Source: a virus
Direction: 5' to 3' (one strand)
Length of the DNA stretch: 30,317 bases
IMG/VR virus record: IMGVR_UViG_3300048554_000409
Span: 1 to 30,317 of that record
The notes beneath the pieces are model-generated. The model searched no databases. It saw only the letters and a list, made by a program, of their open reading frames with translations, and was not told the origin of the DNA. This document shows positions 1 to 9,585 of the stretch, in pieces; position 1 is the first letter of the stretch, and each line of letters begins with the position of its first letter. The position numbers were made by a program, and so were the translations under genes.

Positions 1-201
1 AACGGTGGTTATGGACTTGAACAAACTGTTGATGGATCATACAATTTACACCCCACAGTAACATTCACTAATGACAGTGGTGATAGCACTGGATCTGACG
101 CTTCCGCACAAGCAGTTCTTGGCGGCGAATCGATCACTGGTAATGGTGGTGCATCATATAGAATTAAGCGAATCGAGTACCAGACAGTTATCCGTTCGTA
201 A
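1..201 (+). CDS. C-terminal end of a virion structural protein (partial)
   Basis: An open frame enters from the left edge and encodes 66 residues before TAA at 199-201. The visible part is rich in Gly, Ser, Thr and Asn and ends in a charged stretch ([14 protein letters not shown]). No domain can be named from so short a piece. It lies directly upstream of the gp8-like gene, where T4-like cyanophages usually carry baseplate-wedge or other large virion proteins (gp6/gp7 or VrlC-like), so a structural role is inferred from position only. No terminator follows it, and a late-type promoter box begins 5 bases after its stop. Confidence 0.6.
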   Translation, partial: NGGYGLEQTVDGSYNLHPTVTFTNDSGDSTGSDASAQAVLGGESITGNGGASYRIKRIEYQTVIRS

Positions 202-205
202 CCAA

Positions 206-213
206 CATAAATA
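206..213 (+). promoter_or_regulatory. Late-type promoter box CATAAATA upstream of g8
   Basis: CATAAATA differs by one base from the T4 late promoter TATAAATA, which is read by the phage sigma factor gp55. It lies 27 bases before the g8 start codon. An AGAGGA-like purine run (about 217-222) follows, rather far from the ATG for a Shine-Dalgarno site. Confidence 0.6.
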
Positions 214-240
214 AACAAGAGGACAATAGTCTCATACCAA

Positions 241-1773
241 ATGGCAGCTCTACTTACTGATCAATTTAGAATTTTTTCTGCGAAAAAATTTATCAAATCA
301 TTGGAAGGACCAAATCCTAATGATAGTGATGATATTGCAGGAACTTCTCGCGACCGTTTATATTTGTTCATTGGGAGACCTCAACCCTGGGACAATGAGA
401 ACTCACCACCTCAAGCGGTAGACTCTTTCGGAGAGTTTTCTGCGTCATATGATGATATGGTTTCTTTGAAGAGAGTTCTTGCAGCGGACACGGTGCAAGT
501 TGTTCGTCGTATTGACTGGGTTTCACCTGAACAAACCACTGGTGGTTTAGGTTTCACCTATGACATGTATCGTCATGATTATTCCCCCAGTAAAACTGCT
601 GCCTCTGGTGCTACCAAATTATATGATTCTGACTTTTATGTTGTAAATTCTCAATATCAAGTATATAAAGTAATTTACAATGGTACTTCCCCTTCTGATC
701 CAAACGGCAAGCCTTCTACTGTTGAACCTACTGGTACTTCAACTTCCATTATTACCACTGGTGATGGTTATCGTTGGAAATATATGTATACGATTCCTGT
801 TGCATCGGTCTTGAAATTCTTTTCAAATGACTATATGCCAGTCTTCACCAATGATGCTGTGAAGACTAATGCAGTATCTGGTGAAATCGACACTGTTGTT
901 ATCAATGCGGCAGGTGCTGGTTATAACAATGGTACATATGATAACGTCGCTATCAATGGAGATGGCACTGGTGGTCGTGTTTCCATTGTTGTTGATGGTG
1001 GTAAAATTATTTCTGCTACCGTAACTTCTGGTGGTACTGGTTATACTTTTGGTAAAATCAGTGTTGACAACATTACTGGTATTGGTACAGGAACTAGTGC
1101 TCAAGTTGATGTCATCATTCCTCCTCCTAGTGGGCATGGTGCTGACGCAGTTGTTGAAACTGGCGCTTTCCGTGTGATGGTCAATGCCAAACTTTCTTAT
1201 GATGAGGGTGCGGGTGACTTCCCAATTGATAATGACTATCGCCGTATTGGTTTAATTACCAATCCTTTAAAGTTTGGTACGGCAGAACTTATTTCTGATT
1301 TGACAGTTTCTGCTACAAAAGCAGTCATTTTTCCACCATCATTTCAAGGTAACTATGTTCCCGATGAAATTGTTACTCAAACAAGAGTTGTTGGTGGCAC
1401 AAACGTTACTGCTCGTGGTCGTGTTATTTCTTGGAATGCTACTACCAAGGTTCTGAAATATTATCAGAATGCTACAGATGGTATTTTCCCAGAAGTTACT
1501 GGTACGCAAAATGAATTTGATGGTTCTAACGTTATAAACGGTGCAACATCAGGTGCTGCTGGACAACCAGATACAAACTTCCCTGCTGTTCCTAATTCGT
1601 CTTCTAGGACAATCAACAATACCGAGTATGACTTGGGTATGAAGTTTAATAATGGATACGCAAAACCAGAAATTGAATCAAACAGCGGCGACGTTGTTTA
1701 CATAGATAATAGAAGGTCAATTAGTCGTGCAAACGACCAGGTAGAAGACATCAAAATCGTAATCGAATTCTAA
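241..1773 (+). CDS. 8: Baseplate wedge subunit gp8-like
   Basis: This 510-residue protein aligns with T4 gp8 (334 residues) at several landmarks. YLFIGRPQPW (about residues 40-49) matches the T4 FITFGRSEPW segment. DGYRWKYMYTIP (about 174-186) matches DGYVWEYLFEIP. RRIGLITNPL (about 334-343) matches RQISIITNPL. The C-terminus SGDVVYIDNRR...DQVEDIKIVIEF matches T4's SGEMIYMENRP...DQTEEINILFTF. In T4, gp8 is a dimeric wedge component that contacts gp10, gp7 and gp6. The extra length falls in two insertions: a Gly-rich GG-x-GY segment (about 214-297) and an ARGRVISWNATTKVL segment (about 380-440). Similar segments occur in other virion proteins of this window. The stop overlaps the next start as TAATG, suggesting coupled translation. 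Confidence 0.93.
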   Translation: MAALLTDQFRIFSAKKFIKSLEGPNPNDSDDIAGTSRDRLYLFIGRPQPWDNENSPPQAVDSFGEFSASYDDMVSLKRVLAADTVQVVRRIDWVSPEQTTGGLGFTYDMYRHDYSPSKTAASGATKLYDSDFYVVNSQYQVYKVIYNGTSPSDPNGKPSTVEPTGTSTSIITTGDGYRWKYMYTIPVASVLKFFSNDYMPVFTNDAVKTNAVSGEIDTVVINAAGAGYNNGTYDNVAINGDGTGGRVSIVVDGGKIISATVTSGGTGYTFGKISVDNITGIGTGTSAQVDVIIPPPSGHGADAVVETGAFRVMVNAKLSYDEGAGDFPIDNDYRRIGLITNPLKFGTAELISDLTVSATKAVIFPPSFQGNYVPDEIVTQTRVVGGTNVTARGRVISWNATTKVLKYYQNATDGIFPEVTGTQNEFDGSNVINGATSGAAGQPDTNFPAVPNSSSRTINNTEYDLGMKFNNGYAKPEIESNSGDVVYIDNRRSISRANDQVEDIKIVIEF

Positions 1774-4700
1774 TGGCACAAAATACCAATCTTAACGTAA
1801 CTCCTTATTACGACGATTTCGATAAGGATAAGAACTTTTATAAAGTTCTATTCCGTCCTGGATTTCCCATTCAGGCGAGAGAACTCACTACAATGCAGTC
1901 GGTTCTCCAGAATCAGGTGGAGAATGTAGGGCAACACTTATTCAAAGATGGCGCAATGGTCATCCCAGGTCAGGTAGGTTATGACCTAGGTGTTGATGCT
2001 ATCATGCTTCAAGAATCTTTTCTTGGTGCAGATGTTGAGTTGTATCGTACACAACTCGAAGGTAGAATTATTGAAGGTCTTACTACAGGTGTTAAGGCAA
2101 AAGTTCTCTTTAGTATTTCCGATACCGCTTCTGATAAGGGATATATCACGTTATATGTGAAGTATATTGAGTCTGGTGGAGATGGTGGAACCGTAGAAAC
2201 TTTCCAAGATAACGAACAGTTAGTTACCGATAAAGAAATTACTTTTGGAACAACTCTGATTGAAATTGGATCTCCATTTGCACAACTTCTTCCTACTAAC
2301 TCACTTCAACAAGGTTCTGTTGCATATATTCAACCAGGTGTTTATTTCATCAGGGGATATTTTGTAGATATCTCATATCAGACAGTTCTTCTTGACCAAT
2401 ATGGAACGACGCCAAAATATAGAATTGGTCTTGAAATTTTAGAATCTATTGTTACTCCTGAAGATGACTTATCACTCAATGATAATGCTGCAGGCACATC
2501 TAATTATGCTGCTCCTGGTTCTCATCGATTCAGAATTACAGCAAACTTAATTAAGAAACTTCTTACAGATGAAGCAGATAAAGACTTCATCGAATTACTT
2601 CGTATTAATGGTAGTAAGGTTGAAAAACTTGTTGACCGTAGTGCATATGATGAGTTAGAAAAGTCTTTAGCTCTTAGAACATATGAAGAGTCTGGAGACT
2701 ATACTGTTATTGATTTCAGCATAGAAATGCGTGAAAATCTGGATGATACTTTTAATAATGGTGTTTACTCTGCAGGTGATACTACCTCTAGTGGTGCAGT
2801 TCCAAGTGATGATTTATATTCTGTTGAAATTGGACCAGGTACTGCATATGTTAGAGGGTATAGAGTTAAAACACTTTCTCCAACATATATCGATCTCAGA
2901 AAACCAAGAGATACTGACTCAGCACAAAATGTTATCTCTCCATTCACATTAGGTAATAAGTGTATAGTTAATAATGTTTATGGATTCTTAAACACTAGTG
3001 GTGCTACAATTTCTAATGCATATCAAACATTAGAACTTAGAGATACATTTACCGCAACTCCAGGTACGGCACAAGGTAATGTTGTTGGATATGCTAGATC
3101 CTGTGTATTAGAACATGTTGAAGACCCAGATAATACTTTTGGAACAGTAGATGATAGGTATGCTTTGCATGTCTTTGATATCCAAATGTTCACTATTTTA
3201 GAATTAGCAAGCAATCAAACAATTTCTGCTGGTTCTTTATTAGTTGGTCTCAACACTGGAGCAAAGGGATATCTTGTTAATGGTGTTACCGCTGCCGATC
3301 ATATTCAATTATATCAAGTCGAAGGTGTATTCCAAGAAGGTGAGGTTTTAACTTTAGATGGTCTGCAACTGGACACGATTGAGAAATCATATGTCTATCA
3401 GTTCTCAGATACAAGGCAATTTGTTGGTAGAGATGAAACTACTACTGCTGTAGAATTTACATCTGATGTTCTCCTTTTAGACGAAAAAACTGTTCAGGGT
3501 CAGACATTTACATACGATGCAACTGGTGCTGCTGAGAAAATTACTGGTCTGAATTCTAACTTTGCTGCAGATTTAAGATCTGGCGATAGAATCTTCTTCA
3601 ACACTACAACCTTTGTTGATGTTGATTCTGTTACTCCCGCTGCATTATCAACATCCAATCCATCTACAATTTTTGATTTTGCTGACCAGGTAGTCAATGT
3701 AACTCCTGGTTCTTCCGCTCCTACTGCTGGTGATTATACTGTTTTAACTAGAAAGAGAGCAAGACTAGATGGTCTTAACAATGCAAATCTCTTTACTAAA
3801 TTAGCAAAACCGTATGTAAGTAGTATTTCTGACGAATCTATGATTGTCAGAAGAACGTTTGATTCTCAAACAGTTGCCTCCAACTCTATTTCAATCACTC
3901 TTCCTGAAAATGAGCAGTTTGAATCTATTAGTGAATCAAACTTTACCGTCACAGTATTAGCTGGTACTAGTGCTACTCATCCAGTTGGTGACCAGGTTAC
4001 CATTGATACTACTAATACTGGTGCCGTTGGATATACATCTTTTACTACTGCTGATAGAACTACACTTCAGGTTGATAATTTAACAAATATTACTTCTGTT
4101 AAAGTTACTGCAACAATCTCGAAGAATATCACTACTAGAAAAACAAAGTCTCCTGTTGAGATGTTTGTTTTAAAAGCAAATAAGACGATTCAAAATCTTG
4201 ATAAGCAAAACTATAATCTTGTTTATAGCAATTTATATGGAACAAGAATTGATGACCTTGATATTTCTTTAGGATTGACCGACGCATATAAACTTCATGC
4301 AGTATATGAGTCTTTAGATGATGATGATCCTGTTCTTCCATCTATCACTCTTGTAGAACCTGCATTCTTTGCTACAGGTACTATTGTTGGTGGAAGAACT
4401 TCTCTGGCTAGAGCAAGAGTTGTTGGATTCAATTCAAGCACTTTGAAATTGAGTATTGTCTACTTGGATGGAACATTCCAGGTTGGTGAAACTGTAACTG
4501 GTTTTGACAGCACTGGTGCTGGAATTAGTGCGATTATTAATGATTCTGTTGGTTCAATTGAACTTGGATCAAAAGTAATTACTGATAGATATGAATTACA
4601 AACAGGTCAAACTGAGTTTCAATATGGAATTTCTAAACTAGTAAGACAGAAGGGTGTTGCAGCACCTATCAGAAAAATTAAAGTTGTTATTGATTACTAT

Positions 4701-7700
4701 AATCATTCTGCAACAGGAGACTACTTTGGAGGTCAGTCTTATCTGAATACCTCATATAAGGATGTTCCAATCTTTAACGGCAGATTCCTATCAGACTATC
4801 TTGATTTTAGACCTGGTGTAAAGAACCTTTATAGTGGTGCTGGTTCTGTGGCATCTCCTGCATATGTTAATTGTTCAACATTAGATTTCAAATCCAGAGT
4901 TTATCCAACCTCAGGAACTCCTGGCGCAACATTATTTGATGTTCCTAAGATTGATAGTAACTTCCGCTGCGACTTTAGTTGGTATCTGGCAAGAATTGAT
5001 AAACTATTCCTCTCTCCAGATGGGGAGTTCAAAATTATTGTAGGTAAGTCTGAGGAGCAACCTTCAGAACCTGATGATTTACAAGAGGGGATGTTGTTGG
5101 CAACTCTTCGTCATGCTCCATATGGATTTGAACCTGATGAAGATGTTATCATCACTAAGTCTGAAAATAGAAGATATACAATGAGGGACATTGGTACTCT
5201 TGAAACTAGACTTGACCAAGTTGAGTATTATACGTCTCTTAACATGCTTGAGAGTGATACTTTCAATGTAGAAATTACTGATGCTTCTGGTAAGAGTCGT
5301 TTGAAGAATGGTTTCATTGTAGATGATTTTAGCGACCACTCCAAGTCTGCTACTGATTCTGTAGACTTCTCAGCATCTTTGGACTTTTCGGACGGAATTG
5401 CTAGAGCTTCGCATTACACAACTTCTGTTCCTCTAGAAGTTAGTGATACGTTATCCTTAAATTATCAGAGAACTGGTTCTACTGGCACTGATGATGAAGG
5501 TGCAATTATCACCCTTCCTTATGTTGAAGATACTTTAATTGAGCAACCATATGCTTCTCGTGTTGAAAACGTTAACCCTTTCAATGTGTTTGCATATATC
5601 GGTAATATTACTCTTGACCCAGCATCAGATGACTGGGTAGATACAAAGCGTCTCCCAACCAAAGTTACTAATATTGAAGGTAACTTCCAAGCAACAAGAC
5701 AACGGTTAAATGCAACTGGTAGAGGGGGTTTTGGACCCATTCAATGGGGTTCTTGGAGAACAAATTGGTCTGGTACAAGAAGAAGATCAAGAACACAAAA
5801 CGTCGGCCGTCGTTCTGATTGGGGTAGAGGTCGTGCTACTGACAGAATTACAACTATCCAAACTACAAGAAGACAAACTAGAACAGGAATTAGATCTAGA
5901 GTTGTTCCTAGAATTGATAGACAGTCTCTCGGTGATAGTGTTGTTTCTACCACATCTATTAACTGGATGCGTTCTAGAAACGTCCGTATTACTGCGGAAA
6001 GAATGAAACCCAGAACAAGATTCTACATCTTCTTTGATAGAAAGATTATTAATGATTATGTAACTCCAAAGGTTATTGAGGTTATTAAAGATCCAGCAGT
6101 TGACAACAGAACAAACTCGATTCCATTTGTTCCTGGTGAGACTATTACTGGTCTTAAGAGTAAGTGTAAGTTTAAGTGCCTTAAACCAGATAGTTGGTAT
6201 AAGGGTTATAACCCGTATGATGATTCAGATCTTCCTACTTCATATTCTTCCAATACAAACTTTGTTAACCATAATGTTTGGGCGCTGGCAATGCGTAATG
6301 GTAAGAATGCTAAGTACTATGGAAATATGGAAGTCGGTGAAGTTCTTAGAGGAAAGTCTGGTGCTAAAGCGGTTGTAAAAGACCGTAGACATATTACTGA
6401 CCGTTTTGGAGCATATAGAGGTAATTTCTTTATTCCAGAACCAATCAAGAACGTCAATCCTCGTTGGAAGACTGGTACAAGAACTCTTCGTATGACATCT
6501 CAAGCAGATGATACAAGAATTCCAGGTGCAGTTGCGTCTTCTGGAGAAGTTGAATTTACAGCAGCGGGAACTTTACAGAGAGTTCGCGAAAATGTAGTTG
6601 CTGTACGTAATGCTGATATTGTTCGCGACACAGTTACTCAAAGGAGAACTGTTCGGACAACTAGAACAGAGACTCGTCAAGTTGGTTGGTGGGACCCTCT
6701 CGCACAATCTTTCATTAATGATATTCCTGGTGGTATATTTGTTACCTCTGTAGAAATTTATTTCTTTGCTACAGATAGCACAATTCCAATCTCCATGCAG
6801 ATTAGAACAATGGAAAATGGATATCCTACTACTGCGATTCTTCCATTCTCTGATGTTACTATTAATCCAACTGATATTCAAACCTCTGAATCTGCTGCTA
6901 TTCCTACTAAGTTTACATTTAGAGCACCTGTTTATATTCCACAATCCCAAGAACATTGTTTTGTTCTTTTCTCGGACTCAAATGAATATCAGGTTTGGAT
7001 CTCTAGAATGGGAGAACTTGAAATTGGTGGAGATAGAACTATTTCTGAGCAACCTTATGCGGGTGTCTTGTTTAAGTCGCAAAACGCAACTACCTGGACT
7101 GCTGACCAGTATGAGGATATGAAGTTTAAACTCAATAGAGCAGTATTTGATACTACTGTGAATAGTAGAGTTACATTTAACAATGCTGATTTACTTCCTG
7201 GTAATGGTGGATATGCAGAACTTCCTGTAGATTCTATTCAGACCTTCCAACCTCAATTACAGTTGGTAATGAACTCTCAAACATTACCATTTACGATTGG
7301 TGCTCGTATCTATCAGAAGACCACACTTGCTGAGGGTACAGTTGTTAAGGTTGAAGATAGTCTTGCAGGAAAACTGGTAACTATTACTGATATTAGTGGA
7401 AACTGGGTTGCTGGTTCTTCTACTGGTGGTGCTATTACAAACCGTGTAGTGTCTTCAAAGACAACTGCTACTGTTGTTGTAACTGGTGCATCTGGCGACT
7501 TTATTGTTGGTGAAACGGTTACAGGTGACTCTTCTTTAGCACCTACTGGAGAAGTGGTAACTTGGGACAGTGGAACAAATACTTTAACGCTTCGTTATGT
7601 ATCTATTAATTTTGATGATACAACGCCAGAAACTATCACTGGTTCTCAGTCTGCTAAAACTGCCTCAATTTCTACTACTGTTGCTCCTGTTTATTCTGGA

Positions 7701-9044
7701 GACGCTGTTGAAACAGGTGCTGTTAGTGATTCATTCCCAAGTACAACCCCAACATATACAACATCTGAAAGAAGACTTCGTGTAATTCACACGAACCATG
7801 GTATGCATAGTTTGAGTAATAATGTTTCGATTGCTGGTGTAACGAGTGAAGTAAGTTCTACCCTTCTATCTTCCTCCATCTCAGCAACAGATACTACTAT
7901 TAATGTGAATGATGCTACTGCTTTCCATACTATTATCAATGGTTCTGCAGTTAGTAGCAGTAATGTTGGTTACATTAGAGTTTATAATACTGGTCCTTCA
8001 GGAGAAATTGGTATAGACTTCCCATTAGATTTTGAGGGAGATCCATTTGAAATCATGTCTTATGAAGCAATTAGCAGTGATGGTAAGACTATTACAATTA
8101 CTGAGAGAGGTCTTGATGGGACAACAGCAGATTCTTTCTCTGATGAGTCTGTCGTAGAGTGTTATAATCTTGATGGCATTCCTCTAACAGAAGTTAACAA
8201 AACTCATACTGCTATTTTAAATCCAACTCTTGATACATATGATGTTGCAACAACTTCCATCGCTTCTAGAGGAATCAGATCTGGTGGTGAAGGTGTACAG
8301 GCTACGCAAAACGTTCAATATGAGCAATTTGCACCTCAGATTCAGAAGATGCTTCTTCCTGGTACAAATGTTACCGCAAGAGTTAATACTGTTACGGGCA
8401 CATCAATCAATGATGGTGTTAATCTGAATCAAGCATCCTTCTCAAATACTGGAGAGTTTTACGATATTCTCTTAGATGAGGATAACTACTTCAATACTCC
8501 TCAGATTATTTGTTCTAATATTAACGAATCCTCAGAATTGTCTGGTGCAAAGTCGTTTAGAATGGATCTTATACTTACTAGTGAAACCGATAACGTCTCA
8601 CCAGTTATTGACCTTGATAGATTCTCGTTGCTAACAACAACAAATAGAATCAACAAACCGTCAAACGCCAATGCAGCACTTGTTTCTGTTGGTGATGAGC
8701 ATGAGGCATGTTACATCACTAAGGTTGCTACTCTAACAAATCCATCGGGTTCTATCAAGTTACTCTTTGCGGCTCAACGCCCACCAGATACTCTGATTAA
8801 ACCACTATATAGAGTGTTGCCAACTGGTTCTAGCGATCCAATTGAATCTTTCGGTTGGACATATTTCCCAGTAGATGATGCAACAATCCCTGCAACGAAC
8901 GAAGAAGGATTCTTTGAGGATTATGAATATGAAGTTGCAGGATTAGATTTCCAGCAATATCAGATTAAAGTCCTTCTCATCTCCCAAAACCAGGCAGATG
9001 TTCCTCAACTTCAAGACTTTAGAGCAATTGCACTCGCTATCTAA
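1773..9044 (+). CDS. Giant DUF4815-type virion structural protein
   Basis: This 2423-residue protein begins with a stretch typical of cyanophage proteins annotated with DUF4815 (YYDDFDKDKNFYKVLFRPG...IQARELTTMQS, about residues 12-45). Other family-like blocks are WWDPLAQSF (near 1640) and a segment around QIRTMENGYPT...FRAPVYIPQSQEHCFVLFSD (about 1675-1735). Residues about 1314-1384 form an Arg-rich patch (GTRRRSRTQ, RRSDWGRGRAT, TTRRQTRTGIRSR), unlike the acidic rest of the chain. At least three copies of a VGExVTG/W-type module occur (about residues 480-530, 866-930 and 1875-1950). No signal peptide or membrane helix is seen. The gene takes the place of T4 g9-g12 between g8 and the neck genes, so it probably forms part of the baseplate rim or a fibre attachment structure; that role is inferred from position. 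Confidence 0.85.
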   Translation: MAQNTNLNVTPYYDDFDKDKNFYKVLFRPGFPIQARELTTMQSVLQNQVENVGQHLFKDGAMVIPGQVGYDLGVDAIMLQESFLGADVELYRTQLEGRIIEGLTTGVKAKVLFSISDTASDKGYITLYVKYIESGGDGGTVETFQDNEQLVTDKEITFGTTLIEIGSPFAQLLPTNSLQQGSVAYIQPGVYFIRGYFVDISYQTVLLDQYGTTPKYRIGLEILESIVTPEDDLSLNDNAAGTSNYAAPGSHRFRITANLIKKLLTDEADKDFIELLRINGSKVEKLVDRSAYDELEKSLALRTYEESGDYTVIDFSIEMRENLDDTFNNGVYSAGDTTSSGAVPSDDLYSVEIGPGTAYVRGYRVKTLSPTYIDLRKPRDTDSAQNVISPFTLGNKCIVNNVYGFLNTSGATISNAYQTLELRDTFTATPGTAQGNVVGYARSCVLEHVEDPDNTFGTVDDRYALHVFDIQMFTILELASNQTISAGSLLVGLNTGAKGYLVNGVTAADHIQLYQVEGVFQEGEVLTLDGLQLDTIEKSYVYQFSDTRQFVGRDETTTAVEFTSDVLLLDEKTVQGQTFTYDATGAAEKITGLNSNFAADLRSGDRIFFNTTTFVDVDSVTPAALSTSNPSTIFDFADQVVNVTPGSSAPTAGDYTVLTRKRARLDGLNNANLFTKLAKPYVSSISDESMIVRRTFDSQTVASNSISITLPENEQFESISESNFTVTVLAGTSATHPVGDQVTIDTTNTGAVGYTSFTTADRTTLQVDNLTNITSVKVTATISKNITTRKTKSPVEMFVLKANKTIQNLDKQNYNLVYSNLYGTRIDDLDISLGLTDAYKLHAVYESLDDDDPVLPSITLVEPAFFATGTIVGGRTSLARARVVGFNSSTLKLSIVYLDGTFQVGETVTGFDSTGAGISAIINDSVGSIELGSKVITDRYELQTGQTEFQYGISKLVRQKGVAAPIRKIKVVIDYYNHSATGDYFGGQSYLNTSYKDVPIFNGRFLSDYLDFRPGVKNLYSGAGSVASPAYVNCSTLDFKSRVYPTSGTPGATLFDVPKIDSNFRCDFSWYLARIDKLFLSPDGEFKIIVGKSEEQPSEPDDLQEGMLLATLRHAPYGFEPDEDVIITKSENRRYTMRDIGTLETRLDQVEYYTSLNMLESDTFNVEITDASGKSRLKNGFIVDDFSDHSKSATDSVDFSASLDFSDGIARASHYTTSVPLEVSDTLSLNYQRTGSTGTDDEGAIITLPYVEDTLIEQPYASRVENVNPFNVFAYIGNITLDPASDDWVDTKRLPTKVTNIEGNFQATRQRLNATGRGGFGPIQWGSWRTNWSGTRRRSRTQNVGRRSDWGRGRATDRITTIQTTRRQTRTGIRSRVVPRIDRQSLGDSVVSTTSINWMRSRNVRITAERMKPRTRFYIFFDRKIINDYVTPKVIEVIKDPAVDNRTNSIPFVPGETITGLKSKCKFKCLKPDSWYKGYNPYDDSDLPTSYSSNTNFVNHNVWALAMRNGKNAKYYGNMEVGEVLRGKSGAKAVVKDRRHITDRFGAYRGNFFIPEPIKNVNPRWKTGTRTLRMTSQADDTRIPGAVASSGEVEFTAAGTLQRVRENVVAVRNADIVRDTVTQRRTVRTTRTETRQVGWWDPLAQSFINDIPGGIFVTSVEIYFFATDSTIPISMQIRTMENGYPTTAILPFSDVTINPTDIQTSESAAIPTKFTFRAPVYIPQSQEHCFVLFSDSNEYQVWISRMGELEIGGDRTISEQPYAGVLFKSQNATTWTADQYEDMKFKLNRAVFDTTVNSRVTFNNADLLPGNGGYAELPVDSIQTFQPQLQLVMNSQTLPFTIGARIYQKTTLAEGTVVKVEDSLAGKLVTITDISGNWVAGSSTGGAITNRVVSSKTTATVVVTGASGDFIVGETVTGDSSLAPTGEVVTWDSGTNTLTLRYVSINFDDTTPETITGSQSAKTASISTTVAPVYSGDAVETGAVSDSFPSTTPTYTTSERRLRVIHTNHGMHSLSNNVSIAGVTSEVSSTLLSSSISATDTTINVNDATAFHTIINGSAVSSSNVGYIRVYNTGPSGEIGIDFPLDFEGDPFEIMSYEAISSDGKTITITERGLDGTTADSFSDESVVECYNLDGIPLTEVNKTHTAILNPTLDTYDVATTSIASRGIRSGGEGVQATQNVQYEQFAPQIQKMLLPGTNVTARVNTVTGTSINDGVNLNQASFSNTGEFYDILLDEDNYFNTPQIICSNINESSELSGAKSFRMDLILTSETDNVSPVIDLDRFSLLTTTNRINKPSNANAALVSVGDEHEACYITKVATLTNPSGSIKLLFAAQRPPDTLIKPLYRVLPTGSSDPIESFGWTYFPVDDATIPATNEEGFFEDYEYEVAGLDFQQYQIKVLLISQNQADVPQLQDFRAIALAI

Positions 9045-9046
9045 TT

Positions 9047-9280
9047 ATGAAAATCCCGATTACAGATGCAGAAGGTTGGTATAAAGATTCCCAGGCTGGT
9101 TCTATCGAGTGTGGGAGTACTTCTGAATATCAGAAGTATATGGCAGGTATTCGTGCTGAAGAACGGGATAAAATGAAAATGCAGGCTTTACAAAATGAAG
9201 TTTCTGAGTTAAAATCTGATATGAGTGACATCAAATCACTCTTACTAACGTTAGTCCAAACCACTAAAAAAACATCATGA
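9047..9280 (+). CDS. Small coiled-coil protein, unknown function
   Basis: This 77-residue protein starts two bases after the giant gene's stop. The N-terminal half contains GWYKDSQAGSIECGSTSEYQKY, followed by a charged helical region (about 36-70) with heptad-like hydrophobic spacing (LQNEVSELKSDMSDIKSLLLTLV) that should form a coiled coil. I do not recognise a family. Its position between two large tail proteins and its coiled-coil character suggest a small chaperone or structural partner of its neighbours. It ends in an ATGA overlap with the next gene. Confidence 0.75.
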   Translation: MKIPITDAEGWYKDSQAGSIECGSTSEYQKYMAGIRAEERDKMKMQALQNEVSELKSDMSDIKSLLLTLVQTTKKTS

Positions 9281-9507
9281 CTATTGAACAAGTCCCTCAA
9301 ACTGATATGCTCACTCAGTTCAAAGAGCGTTTTCAGACATTGATTGCCGAGAATCAACAACTCGCTGCAAAAATTAAAGAGAATGAAACAACTGCTTTGA
9401 AATTGCAGGGGGCTATTGAAACACTGGAGTATTACAATCCAGAAACTATGTCAGCACCTCCTGAAGAGGGTGTAGAAGAAGAAACTGCAGTAGAAGCAGC
9501 AGAATAA
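9277..9507 (+). CDS. Small coiled-coil protein with acidic tail, unknown function
   Basis: This 76-residue protein starts inside the previous stop (ATGA), a sign of translational coupling. Residues about 12-50 (LTQFKERFQTLIAENQQLAAKIKENETTALKLQGAIETLEYY) look like one continuous coiled coil. The last 20 residues are acidic (PPEEGVEEETAVEAAE). No family is recognised. A strong terminator directly follows, so this is the last gene of the g8 transcription unit. Such a small helical protein could assist fibre assembly; that is a guess from context. Confidence 0.75.
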   Translation: MTIEQVPQTDMLTQFKERFQTLIAENQQLAAKIKENETTALKLQGAIETLEYYNPETMSAPPEEGVEEETAVEAAE

Positions 9508-9508
9508 C

Positions 9509-9533
9509 AAAAAGGGGCAACGTCCCCTTTTTT
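9509..9533 (+). terminator. Intrinsic terminator after the g8 unit
   Basis: AAAAAGGGG (9509-9517), a six-base loop (CAACGT) and CCCCTTTTTT (9524-9533) form a perfect stem with a U-tract. It lies just after the stop of the 76-residue gene and before the next late-type promoter. Confidence 0.9.
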
Positions 9534-9539
9534 ATTACG

Positions 9540-9547
9540 CATAAATA
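9540..9547 (+). promoter_or_regulatory. Late-type promoter box CATAAATA for the 2082-residue gene
   Basis: This is the same CATAAATA octamer as upstream of g8, placed 38 bases before the start codon at 9586 and just past a terminator. That position makes a real promoter likely. No clear Shine-Dalgarno sequence is visible before the ATG. Confidence 0.7.
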
Positions 9548-9585
9548 ACTTGGAAGCATAATCTCAATCGAGTTGTCTGTAAACA

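Noticed and set aside
823-1137. Minus-strand frame of 104 codons within g8
   Set aside because: It lies opposite the glycine-rich insertion and encodes a Thr/Asn/Ser-rich string with no family resemblance.
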